DNA of 61,701 bases. It comes from Candidatus Peregrinibacteria bacterium GW2011_GWC2_39_14 (lineage in GTDB: Bacteria > Patescibacteriota > Gracilibacteria > UBA1369 > UBA12463). The DNA lies in NCBI GenBank assembly GCA_000993595.1, contig LBWJ01000009.1:69935-131635 (forward strand), read 5' to 3'. The notes beneath the pieces were generated by a model. The model did no database searches and had not been told where the DNA came from. It saw nothing but the letters and a program-made list of their open reading frames with translations. A program made the translations under genes and the position numbers. The first letter of the stretch is position 1. Each line of letters opens with the position of its first letter. Positions 25,477 through 32,915 of this stretch are shown in pieces.

Positions 25477-26631
25477 TTAATTTATTCTCAACCCGCCGCG
25501 CACACCAGCGTCGGAGACCTGAAAGTCCGCATCGCGCCTGCCCACACGGAACCGCCAGCTGACGACAGCCCAACACGAACACGGAACTGCACCGGCGCTA
25601 ACGCCTTCGACTTTTGGTATAAATGTTCTTGGAGCTAAGCAAACTTTAGAGCTTGCTACACTGTTCCAATCATAAAAATCAGGAATCCAACCCTGAGTTT
25701 TTAAGCATTGAATGGCATAAGAAAGCATTTCTTTTAAGTTCTGGTATGAAATTTGCTTTGGAAGTGGATTGCCTGGATTTTTAGCTAACGCATCCCAATC
25801 CCGACCGCTCATTTCTTCTTTTCCTGCATCTTTTGGCATAATAAGGCTTGGTCTTTCCATGCGGAGAACTCCGCCTGTTTGTTTTTCAACACCGGTTAAA
25901 CTTGCAAGCAACCCTTGTTCGGATAAACCATTGTGATTTTCCGGATCAAGAGTTTCCGGCTCAAACACAAATTCAGTTGAACTTAAATATTTCTCCCATT
26001 TCCATAAGATTTTTTTGAGATTGGCTTGATTTGCTCTTATTGAGCGTTTTTCAGGACCGATTAAAAGAGTATCCGGTTGTTTTCCACCCATAGTACCATG
26101 AAAAGCTTCGGTTAAGGCTTGTTCAAGAAGCTTGAAATAAGATAAAGCATCGGGATCTTCGCTATAAACCGGAACGTCCATCGGAGCAAAAGAAGGAACA
26201 TTATAGCCTTTATCAAGACCTTCGCCTTGTCCCGTTAAATCAAGACGTTCTTGAGTTATATAAGGCAAATAGTGAGTGTCAAAATTTGGCTTTGCGTATC
26301 CGGCTTTTTCTCTTTCAGGCGTGAATAGACCTGCTTTGTCCCAAATATCAACCGAGACGTTTAATCCTTGCTCCAATTGGCGAATTCTTTTTTGATCAAG
26401 CCTTCCTTCCACCCTATCCAGCAAACTTGAAACGGCTGATTTTGTATCTTCGCCTCCGGGAAACCCCTGTAAATCAAAATCGTCAGGTTTATGCATATCA
26501 AATCTATGATCCGCTATCCATAATGCTTTCTGATCGGGCGTTAAATGATCAAAATACGCTCTATCCGGATCTACTTTGCGTCTTTCTCCCGTTTCCGCAG
26601 GAGGTATATGTTTTTTTAGTGCTTCTGACAT
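25477..26631 (-). CDS. DGR target protein with variable C-terminus, 384 aa
   Basis: The last 38 codons before the stop are the variable repeat: SAGAVP, then diversified residues, ending GVRGGLRIN. Against the template-encoded version, 15 residues differ (for example N to C, V, F, R, A; Y to C; R to W). The GVRGG ending resembles the C-type-lectin-like ends of other DGR target proteins, which would place the variable residues on a binding face. The upstream 340 residues are soluble and helical (FDHLTPDQKALWIADHR) with no signal peptide or membrane segment, so the protein appears cytosolic. The ligand is unknown. Promoter at 26665-26694. Confidence 0.92.
   Translation of the reverse strand: MSEALKKHIPPAETGERRKVDPDRAYFDHLTPDQKALWIADHRFDMHKPDDFDLQGFPGGEDTKSAVSSLLDRVEGRLDQKRIRQLEQGLNVSVDIWDKAGLFTPEREKAGYAKPNFDTHYLPYITQERLDLTGQGEGLDKGYNVPSFAPMDVPVYSEDPDALSYFKLLEQALTEAFHGTMGGKQPDTLLIGPEKRSIRANQANLKKILWKWEKYLSSTEFVFEPETLDPENHNGLSEQGLLASLTGVEKQTGGVLRMERPSLIMPKDAGKEEMSGRDWDALAKNPGNPLPKQISYQNLKEMLSYAIQCLKTQGWIPDFYDWNSVASSKVCLAPRTFIPKVEGVSAGAVPCSCWAVVSWRFRVGRRDADFQVSDAGVRGGLRIN
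25487..25601 (-). repeat. DGR variable repeat (VR)
   Basis: The diversified copy of the template at 25068-25182; 92 of 115 bases are identical. Unchanged blocks flank it (TTAGCGCCGGTGCAGTTCCG at the start, CGCGGCGGG near the end). It ends 10 bases before the last base of the target gene. Confidence 0.97.
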
Positions 26632-26664
26632 AATAATTTTGATTAAAAATTAAGCTTAGAGAAT

Positions 26665-26694
26665 ATTTAATCATGTATGTGCTGATTTTGTCAA
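26665..26694 (-). promoter_or_regulatory. Promoter of the DGR target gene
   Basis: On the minus strand, TTGACA (26694-26689), 18 bases, TTAAAT (26670-26665), preceded by an extended TGA. The leader to the ATG at 26631 is about 27 bases. Confidence 0.55.
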
Positions 26695-26767
26695 GGGCAA
26701 ATTTATGGGATCCTTGGATCCAAAAACCGGAATAAGAAGGTTTTTAATTCTAGTTAAAGCGGTTTTA

Positions 26768-27682
26768 CTAGAATAATGAAATCAAATCTTTAGGCTTCAA
26801 CCAAACTATCTTCTTTTCCCTTTTAAACCACGAAATCTGCCTGCGGGCATAATGATGAGTGTTGTATTTTAGGCGCTGAATCATACTTTCAAGAGTCTGT
26901 TTTTCGTTTAAATAAGGCAAAATCTCCTTGCAACCGATGGCGGTCATAGATGGAAGCTTTACGTCATATTTTTTTGCAAGTTTTGCGGTTTCTTCTAAAA
27001 GTCCGCGCTCAATTTGAATGTCCACACGCTTATCAATCCTTTTATAAAGCTCTTCGCGTGGCCAATTAATGCCGATTAACGCATAATTAAATTTTGATTT
27101 TCCTTTTTTATCAACCTTGTTTGCCTTGCTGAATTTGTTTATTTCAAGCGCACGAATGATATAGCGAAGATTGTTTTTTAACGTTTTTTTGGCGGTTTTT
27201 GGATCAACTTTTATAAGTTTCCTATATATATAAAGAGTGCCGTACTTTTCCGCGAGTGCTTCCAGGTGCTTCCGGAAGGCCGAATTTGGCGGAATTGTTG
27301 GAATTTCATAATTATAAATAACAGAGCTTATATAAAGCCCTGTTCCACCTACGATCATCGGCACTTTTCCTCGTTTATAAATGTCATCAATAACTTTTAT
27401 CGCGTCCCTTTTCCATTCTGCGACCGTATAAACCTGATCAGGCTCAACAAAATCGATAAGATGATGGCGAATCCCTTGCATGTCTTTTTCTTGAATTTTA
27501 TCGGTGCTGATCGTCATGCGTTTGTAAATCTGACGCGAATCCGCGGAAATAATCTCGCAGTTATATTTCTTGGCAAGGCTTAAAGAAAGCGCTGTTTTGC
27601 CTGAAGCCGTCGGTCCGAGCACAACAATCAACGGATTTGGCTTCTTTAAAATCTTCTCAATTTCCGAATATGCTTTTTTCAT
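26768..27682 (-). CDS. miaA: tRNA dimethylallyltransferase MiaA
   Basis: 304 aa. P-loop GPTASGKTALS at residues 23-33, then IISADSRQIYK, the MQGIRHHLIDF region, VGGTGLYISS and the C-terminal TRQ-equivalent YARRQISWFKRE. It transfers dimethylallyl to N6 of A37 in tRNAs that read UNN codons. With TsaD this gives both A37 modification systems in one window. A TACAAT box lies exactly six bases before the ATG, suggesting a leaderless mRNA. The promoter region is shared with the divergent gene at 27757. Confidence 0.95.
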   Translation of the reverse strand: MKKAYSEIEKILKKPNPLIVVLGPTASGKTALSLSLAKKYNCEIISADSRQIYKRMTISTDKIQEKDMQGIRHHLIDFVEPDQVYTVAEWKRDAIKVIDDIYKRGKVPMIVGGTGLYISSVIYNYEIPTIPPNSAFRKHLEALAEKYGTLYIYRKLIKVDPKTAKKTLKNNLRYIIRALEINKFSKANKVDKKGKSKFNYALIGINWPREELYKRIDKRVDIQIERGLLEETAKLAKKYDVKLPSMTAIGCKEILPYLNEKQTLESMIQRLKYNTHHYARRQISWFKREKKIVWLKPKDLISLF

Positions 27683-27688
27683 GCGCCT

Positions 27689-27694
27689 ATTGTA
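27689..27694 (-). promoter_or_regulatory. -10 box (TACAAT) of leaderless miaA
   Basis: On the minus strand TACAAT is followed by six bases (AGGCGC) and the miaA ATG at 27682. The upstream -35 is weak. Confidence 0.5.
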
Positions 27695-27701
27695 TCTGAT
27701 C

Positions 27702-27730
27702 TTGACATCATTAGCTATATAACTTAGAGT
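27702..27730 (+). promoter_or_regulatory. Promoter of the 27757 gene
   Basis: TTGACA (27702-27707), 17 bases, TAGAGT (27725-27730), 26 bases before the ATG at 27757. Confidence 0.5.
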
Positions 27731-27756
27731 AATTTCTCAAAAATTAAAGAAAAAAT

Positions 27757-28377
27757 ATGGCATACGAAGAACCAGAAAATGATTATCCCGATGTTTTTGC
27801 AGACTTTGATATGGCAACTTTGCCATTTACTTCAAATGAATCCCCCGATTCAGGAAAAATTAACCCAGCTTTAGCTCAAAAAGCCGCAGGTCTCCAGAAA
27901 TACTTTGCAATGCGCTTAAATATTGCCAATATATCCATGCAAGCACCTCAAATTTCCGACGGGAACTTTCATCCAGCCTTTATTAATGAAGCACCTTTTA
28001 ATTTGTGCAAAATAGATACGACTAATTGCAAACCTATTTTAAGAGGCAAAGATTTTGCCGAAATGATAATTGATGTTCTTTTATTTAAGGGCGAAACAAC
28101 TGTTGAGGTTTCCGATACCACTCTTTCTTGCTATTTGGCTATGTCCGGCTTCCCCAACGACCTTTTTACTAACGCAAAAGGCTTTTTAGCTGAAAATATA
28201 CCTACTTTTATTTTTCAAAAATATGGTTTGCGTATAAAAGTTGAATCTTTTGATATTATCGTCCCTAAGGACTTTAGCCCTTACCGACCTTCGACAATAA
28301 AAATCACCTATTCTTTAGGCAAAGTCCCTGATGATAAAAATCCCCTTGACTTTGTAGGCAATAACTTGCTAAATTAG
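27757..28377 (+). CDS. Hypothetical protein, 206 aa
   Basis: Soluble acidic protein starting MAYEEPENDYPDVF. No signal peptide or membrane segment. The middle and C-terminus alternate strands and helices (DFAEMIIDVLLFKGETTVEV; GLRIKVESFDIIVPKDF), suggesting a compact alpha/beta fold. No family recognised. It lies between miaA (divergent) and the L10 operon, whose putative promoter (TTGACT at 28346) overlaps its 3' end. The A-rich leader has no Shine-Dalgarno sequence. Confidence 0.65.
   Translation: MAYEEPENDYPDVFADFDMATLPFTSNESPDSGKINPALAQKAAGLQKYFAMRLNIANISMQAPQISDGNFHPAFINEAPFNLCKIDTTNCKPILRGKDFAEMIIDVLLFKGETTVEVSDTTLSCYLAMSGFPNDLFTNAKGFLAENIPTFIFQKYGLRIKVESFDIIVPKDFSPYRPSTIKITYSLGKVPDDKNPLDFVGNNLLN
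28346..28375 (+). promoter_or_regulatory. Putative rplJ-rplL promoter
   Basis: TTGACT (28346-28351), 18 bases, TAAATT (28370-28375). It overlaps the stop of the upstream gene and lies just before the L10 leader, where a promoter is expected. Confidence 0.4.
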
Positions 28378-28384
28378 TCACGCG

Positions 28385-28442
28385 TCAGAGACAGTAGGCA
28401 AGGGACCGCGAAAGCGACAGCCCGTTAAGACCTGCCGAGACA
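28385..28442 (+). promoter_or_regulatory. L10 ribosomal leader (autoregulatory RNA)
   Basis: The sequence GAGACAGTAGGCAAGGG, a hairpin with GCGAAAGC, then GTTAAGACCTGCCGAGAC matches the conserved core of the L10 leader RNA, in which AGGC and GCCT parts pair around a kink-turn. L10 (bound with L12) recognises this leader and represses its own operon. The position directly before rplJ is canonical. Confidence 0.85.
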
Positions 28443-28452
28443 CAAAATTTAT

Positions 28453-28484
28453 TCTCAGTTGTCTTTGCGCAATTGAGATTTTTT
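28453..28484 (+). terminator. Attenuator hairpin between L10 leader and rplJ
   Basis: TCTCAGTTG, an 8-base loop, CAATTGAGA (one G-U pair), then TTTTTT. It lies after the L10 leader and 14 bases before the rplJ ATG, so it probably acts as a conditional terminator when L10 binds the leader. Confidence 0.7.
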
Positions 28485-28497
28485 AACAATAACGTTT

Positions 28498-29175
28498 ATG
28501 GCACTCACAAAAGATCAAAAGAAAGTAATGCTGGACAAAGTCATCGACAAGTTCAAGAAAGCCAAAACTGCGGTTTTCTCAGGCTACAGCGGAATTGACG
28601 TCAAATCCATGACTATACTTCGCAAGAAACTTCGCGCACAGAAGGTCGATTACTTGATTTTCAAGAAAACGCTCATTCACATCGGCGCAAAAGAAGCCGG
28701 ACTTCCTGCAATTGATGAAAAATTGCTCGAAGGGCCAATTGCCGTCGCAATCAGCTATGACGATGAGATGGCTCCTATTAAAGTTCTTTATGCCGTATCA
28801 AAAGACAAGGCCCTTGAAGATAAATTGAAGATTTTTGGAGCTTATATGGAAGGGAAAGTCCTTACAAAAGCCGAAGTTTTGGAACTTGCCAAGCTTCCTT
28901 CAAAACAAGAACTTCTTGGTCAGCTCGTTTATATGCTCAATTCCCCTATTTCCGGATTTCACCATGTTTTGTATGAAGTTATGCGCAAATTTGTTGGCGT
29001 TGTACAGGCATATGCCAAAACAAGACCTGCGGAAACTCCAAAGGTTGAGGCAGCCCCTGTGGTCGCAGCCGCTCCTGTTGAAACACCAGCTCCTGTTGCA
29101 GTTGTCGCTGAAACTCCAGCTCCAGAAGCACCAGCCGCAGACGCCGGCGCAACTCCAGCCCCAGCCGCAGCTTAA
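28498..29175 (+). CDS. rplJ: Ribosomal protein L10 with Ala/Pro-rich C-terminal extension
   Basis: 225 aa, about 50 longer than usual. Residues 1-170 are typical L10: KVMLDKVIDKFKKAKTAVFS, then MTILRKKLRAQ, EGPIAVAIS, and a C-terminal helix (NSPISGFHHVLYEVMRKF) that carries the L12 dimers. Residues about 178-225 are a low-complexity Ala/Pro/Glu/Val tail (AAPVETPAPVAVVAE) like the hinge of L12. It anchors the ribosomal stalk. It is controlled by its own leader RNA and attenuator and is followed by rplL after a 54-base gap. Confidence 0.96.
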   Translation: MALTKDQKKVMLDKVIDKFKKAKTAVFSGYSGIDVKSMTILRKKLRAQKVDYLIFKKTLIHIGAKEAGLPAIDEKLLEGPIAVAISYDDEMAPIKVLYAVSKDKALEDKLKIFGAYMEGKVLTKAEVLELAKLPSKQELLGQLVYMLNSPISGFHHVLYEVMRKFVGVVQAYAKTRPAETPKVEAAPVVAAAPVETPAPVAVVAETPAPEAPAADAGATPAPAAA

Positions 29176-29229
29176 TCTTAACAACTTAAAACTTTTAAAT
29201 AATAATTTTATCATCTAATCAAAAACAAT

Positions 29230-29604
29230 ATGGCAGAACTTAGCACAGATGCACAAAAAATCCTCGACATGGTCGAGAAACTCACAGTTCTTGACCTCGC
29301 AAGCTTGGTCAAGGCTATGGAAGAAAAATTTGGTGTCAGCGCAGCAGCCGCTGTTGTTGCCGCTCCAGCAGCCGGCGCAGCCGCCGCTCCAGCAGGAGAA
29401 GAATCATCAACAGTAACAGTCGTGTTGACCGGATCAGGCGCACAGAAAATCAACGTAATCAAGGTTGTTAAGGAAGCAACGGGACTTGGTCTTAAAGAAG
29501 CAAAAGACCTCGTTGATGGCGCACCAAAACCAATCAAAGAGAACATCTCAAGAGAAGAAGGGAAACTTCTCATAGAAGCAGGCGCGACAGTTGAATTGCA
29601 ATAA
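29230..29604 (+). CDS. rplL: Ribosomal protein L7/L12
   Basis: 124 aa. An N-terminal dimerisation helix ([21 protein letters not shown]), an Ala/Pro-rich hinge around residues 36-58, and the C-terminal factor-binding domain ([21 protein letters not shown], the last turn ending AGATVELQ). It recruits elongation factors to the ribosome. It shares its transcript with rplJ and ends at the terminator at 29654-29689. The A-rich leader (ATCAAAAACAAT) has no Shine-Dalgarno sequence, notable for a highly expressed gene. Confidence 0.97.
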   Translation: MAELSTDAQKILDMVEKLTVLDLASLVKAMEEKFGVSAAAAVVAAPAAGAAAAPAGEESSTVTVVLTGSGAQKINVIKVVKEATGLGLKEAKDLVDGAPKPIKENISREEGKLLIEAGATVELQ

Positions 29605-29653
29605 TTCAAGCGCGTAGGCGCTTTAAAGCGCTAGCGTAAAAATCGAAAATTTT

Positions 29654-29689
29654 AAAAGCCCTTTTCGTGAAAACGGATGGGGCTTTTTT
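29654..29689 (+). terminator. Intrinsic terminator of the rplJ-rplL operon
   Basis: AAAAGCCC pairs with GGGGCTTTT around an inner TTTTC/GAAAA stem, followed by a T-run. It lies 50 bases after the rplL stop. Confidence 0.85.
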
Positions 29690-29826
29690 ATACTTATTGT
29701 GCGTTGGTGCAACCTAAAAGGTGAGTACACCCTCACCTTCATTTCATGCAACAGATTTTTTCTTTCTGATCTGGATTTTTTGGCTTATTTCGGCTAGAAT
29801 ATGGCTAAACACATAACTTAAAAAAT

Positions 29827-30810
29827 ATGACCAATTCAACACAAAACGCACAAAAAAATCAGGCTCAAAGTAGTGCAAAAATCCCCGATCAATCCTTCGA
29901 GAAAAATCTTCACACACGCTTCACTTTTTATGGCAAAAATTCATTAAAATGGAAAAGAAAATGTATCCTACTCTTGCCTGAAATCGCAAAATACAGAATT
30001 TGGGAGAAAAAAAGATTCAACAGCATTTATGAATATGCTGCAAAACTTGCAGGAATGAGTCATGCATCGGTTAATGTCGCCCTATGGGCAATGCGAAAAG
30101 TTGAAGATAAGCCTGAATTAAAACGCGTTATTGAAGAAAAAGGCATAGAAATAATTCGTCCAATTGCAAATATCGCAACTTCTGAAACGGCAAAATTCTG
30201 GGCGGAAAAAGCTATGGAAATGAGCAAAAGCACGCTGACAGCATATGCAAAAGAATATAAAAAATCTGAGCTCAACTCCCCTTGCGCCGACTCAAAAAAT
30301 TATTACGAAAATCAAAATTTATTTTCTGACTTAGATCTTCAAGTTAAACCTGAAATTGCAGAAAAGCTTCAAAAACTCAAAGGTCAAGGCAGTTGGGATG
30401 ACCTAATGGAAAAATTCATAGATTTATACGAGCAAAAACTTGAAGAGAATAAGCCTATTCCACAAGAAAATGCAAAAAAATACGTGCCTGCTAAAATCGA
30501 AAAATACGTACTCGCCAAAACTAACAGCACGTGCGCGTTTCCAGGTTGCACGAAAAAGTATAAATATCTGCATCACGCTTGGAGATTCGCTCTCACAAAA
30601 ACACATGATCCGGATAGCCTTATTCCTCTTTGCAAACCACATGAACGCCTTGCTCACGCAGGTTTAATTGAAAACGAGAACTTGCCGCCGGAAAATTGGA
30701 AAGTAAAACTTGAGGCAGACAAAACCAACGAAAAGTGGCTAAAAGTGGACAAGTGGGTGGCGGGGTATTACACAGGGAATAAGGCGGGACAAGAAAGGCC
30801 GTCGAGTTGA
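29827..30810 (+). CDS. HNH-nuclease-like protein, 327 aa
   Basis: Residues 1-200 are basic and helical (SLKWKRKCILLLPEIAKYR; YEYAAKLAGMSHASVNVAL), possibly DNA-binding. The C-terminal zinc/HNH-like module has CAFPGCTKKYKYLHHAWRF, about residues 236-254, then DSLIPLCKPHERLAHAG. The pattern C-x4-C, HH, then C-x2-H, with a final H, matches a degenerate HNH fold. No neighbour suggests a restriction or toxin system, so its target is unknown. It is monocistronic and begins after the rplL terminator. The N-terminal Gln/Asn/Ser-rich 25 residues look disordered. Confidence 0.75.
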   Translation: MTNSTQNAQKNQAQSSAKIPDQSFEKNLHTRFTFYGKNSLKWKRKCILLLPEIAKYRIWEKKRFNSIYEYAAKLAGMSHASVNVALWAMRKVEDKPELKRVIEEKGIEIIRPIANIATSETAKFWAEKAMEMSKSTLTAYAKEYKKSELNSPCADSKNYYENQNLFSDLDLQVKPEIAEKLQKLKGQGSWDDLMEKFIDLYEQKLEENKPIPQENAKKYVPAKIEKYVLAKTNSTCAFPGCTKKYKYLHHAWRFALTKTHDPDSLIPLCKPHERLAHAGLIENENLPPENWKVKLEADKTNEKWLKVDKWVAGYYTGNKAGQERPSS

Positions 30811-30849
30811 AACTGGCCAGCTTGGCAAAGGAGGCTCACGCTTTTACAC

Positions 30850-30878
30850 TTTACTTTGCTCCCGTTTTCTGCTATAAT
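30850..30878 (+). promoter_or_regulatory. Promoter of the type IV pilus operon
   Basis: TTTACT (30850-30855), 17 bases, TATAAT (30873-30878), with TGC before the -10 giving an extended box. It lies 28 bases before the ATG at 30907. Confidence 0.65.
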
Positions 30879-30906
30879 TATTGGATAAATAAAAATCCAA
30901 ATAAAA

Positions 30907-32268
30907 ATGGCAGACGAAAAACAATTTGATTTAAAAATTGAACCTGTTAAAACGACTGATTCCGCAAAACCGGCTCCAGCCGCTCCGGTGAGCCTTCCGG
31001 GGCAAGCTCAAACTTCTCAGGAAGATACATTTTTAACAAATATTTTTGAAAAAAAATCGGACGAAAAATCCGGACAAGCAAACGATAGCAAGCTCATGGA
31101 AGGGCTCATTAAAATGGAAGAAAAAAATGTTGCAAAACAAAAATCCATACTAGATAAAACTCCTGAGATTAACACAAGTTTGTTTATTGATATCGAATAT
31201 CACCTCAAAAGAAAGCTTACGATTTTAAAAGGTGCTTTTGGTTCATTGATCGTATTGTTCTTAATCGTTGGAGGCGTTTCTTATGCCACCCTCAGCCCTG
31301 ATTATGATTATTTCAGCCCTCCAAATATTGGTACAAATTTCAACTTAAAAAGAGAAGATCTCACTAAAAAACAAAATGAATTGAATAAAATTCATTATCA
31401 AATTGTTAAGCGAGACCTCGACCTTTTCCTTTATAAAGGGCTTTTGTTTCGTCAAAAATATAATGAATATGACTCAAATCCAACACAAGAACGTGAAGCC
31501 GACTTAAAAGACGCGGAAAGCAAAGTTGCAGCCGCATTTGATGTTCTTGCGAAGGAATATACCGATTATAAAAACTATCAGGACGCTTTGCTTGAAAGCG
31601 ATATGACTGACGAAGTTGCCAAAAATAAATTCAACTTGTCTCTTATTGAACAATTGACTTCCAATCCGGAGTTTATAACAGGCATGGACCCCAAGGAAGT
31701 AAAAGAAATATTGACAATAGTTTCTCCTTCAAAAAATGCTGAATTAGTAAAAATCTTTAAAGATAAAAAATCTTCAGATATTGCAACTCACGAAGACTAT
31801 AACGCAAAAATTAAAGAAGTTAGCGCTTTATATTCAAACCCTTTGACAACATTCAACAGCATTAAAGACTCAAGAATTCATTGGGCAAAGTTTATTGGTG
31901 AAATAAATCGCATAACAAAATTGGTTGATGCGTCTTATGAAGCAACCACTTTTTCTTCAACGTTTGTTACCGGAACCGGCATAAAATATGTCTCATTTAA
32001 TATAGACAATGAAAATACGCTAAAAATTTCCGGAATAGCCGTAACTCCGGGCGTAGATACGTTTACAATGCTTGCTTATCTTATAGATGGATTAAATAAG
32101 ATGCAAGATCCTAAAACCCCCGGCGCCTTCACGGATGCTGAAATGCGCACATTTTATAAAAATTCGAATACTACCGGCGCTTCTTCTGAACAACAGGATT
32201 CAAAATATACAAGTAATTTCACAATTACAGCTAAATTAAATCCTAAATGGAAACCAACAAACAAATAA
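30907..32268 (+). CDS. Pilus-assembly inner-membrane protein, PilN-like position, 453 aa
   Basis: A cytoplasmic Pro/Ala/Lys-rich N-terminus (residues 1-105), one membrane helix at about 109-129 (SLIVLFLIVGGVSYATL), then a large outer domain beginning with a coiled coil (LTKKQNELNKIHYQIVKRDL). The topology and place, just before a PilO-like protein, PilB and PilC, fit the alignment subcomplex of type IV pili (PilM-N-O), but the sequence is too divergent to name. It ends one base before the next gene's ATG, so expression is coupled. Confidence 0.7.
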   Translation: MADEKQFDLKIEPVKTTDSAKPAPAAPVSLPGQAQTSQEDTFLTNIFEKKSDEKSGQANDSKLMEGLIKMEEKNVAKQKSILDKTPEINTSLFIDIEYHLKRKLTILKGAFGSLIVLFLIVGGVSYATLSPDYDYFSPPNIGTNFNLKREDLTKKQNELNKIHYQIVKRDLDLFLYKGLLFRQKYNEYDSNPTQEREADLKDAESKVAAAFDVLAKEYTDYKNYQDALLESDMTDEVAKNKFNLSLIEQLTSNPEFITGMDPKEVKEILTIVSPSKNAELVKIFKDKKSSDIATHEDYNAKIKEVSALYSNPLTTFNSIKDSRIHWAKFIGEINRITKLVDASYEATTFSSTFVTGTGIKYVSFNIDNENTLKISGIAVTPGVDTFTMLAYLIDGLNKMQDPKTPGAFTDAEMRTFYKNSNTTGASSEQQDSKYTSNFTITAKLNPKWKPTNK

Positions 32269-32269
32269 T

Positions 32270-32893
32270 ATGCAACAAAATACATCATTAACACCGGCAT
32301 TAATCAGACAACATTACTATTCAAGAAATGTAATGATTTATACAGTATTAATTGGACTTGCTGTCCTGTTGATGGGGTTTTTCATAGCTGTGCAATATCA
32401 AGATTATGACTATAAAACGACATTTATCGCAACAATTGAAGATAGAATGAATACTGCTCGTACAACAGAGTCAGACCTCACAAGTAAAAAAATTGAGATT
32501 GATAAGGAGTATGAAAGCACAATGCAAGAAGCAACCAAGGCTTTTGTTGAAATATTCCCTGCTTCTGAAAATTATACGGAATTAGTTCGCAAATTGGATT
32601 TATTTTTTAAGGATATAAATAAGTTGAATAATCCGGCTGTTGTCACAAGCATTAAATTCGACAAGCCTGTTCAGGAAAAAAATTCTCCTTATAAAATCCT
32701 CCCGTTTACTGTGAATATGAACATAACAAAGCCAAATTTCGATGAGTTCTTAAAGCACGTTTATACATCCGGAAATGTTAAAGATTTGACCAGATTAATT
32801 GATATAAAGTCATTTTCATTGACAATGCCGGACGAAAAAAGTCAGACAAAAACATTGGTTTTGACAGTGAAGATGGAAGCATACATGCAGTAA
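32270..32893 (+). CDS. Pilus-assembly membrane protein, PilO-like position, 207 aa
   Basis: A short cytoplasmic N-terminus, one membrane helix at about residues 22-42 (YTVLIGLAVLLMGFFIAVQY), then a coiled coil (TTESDLTSKKIEIDKEYE) and a small alpha/beta domain (ENSPYKILPFTVNMNI). This is the PilO/PilN architecture. It probably dimerises with the preceding protein to link the ATPase side to the outer parts of the pilus. It is followed by a 22-base gap with a small CGCC/GGCG hairpin before pilB. Confidence 0.7.
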   Translation: MQQNTSLTPALIRQHYYSRNVMIYTVLIGLAVLLMGFFIAVQYQDYDYKTTFIATIEDRMNTARTTESDLTSKKIEIDKEYESTMQEATKAFVEIFPASENYTELVRKLDLFFKDINKLNNPAVVTSIKFDKPVQEKNSPYKILPFTVNMNITKPNFDEFLKHVYTSGNVKDLTRLIDIKSFSLTMPDEKSQTKTLVLTVKMEAYMQ

Positions 32894-32915
32894 CACGCCG
32901 TTCAGGCGCATATAA

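Noticed and set aside
26748..26773. Hairpin TTCTAGT/ACTAGAA at the miaA stop as a terminator
   Set aside because: No T-run follows on either strand.
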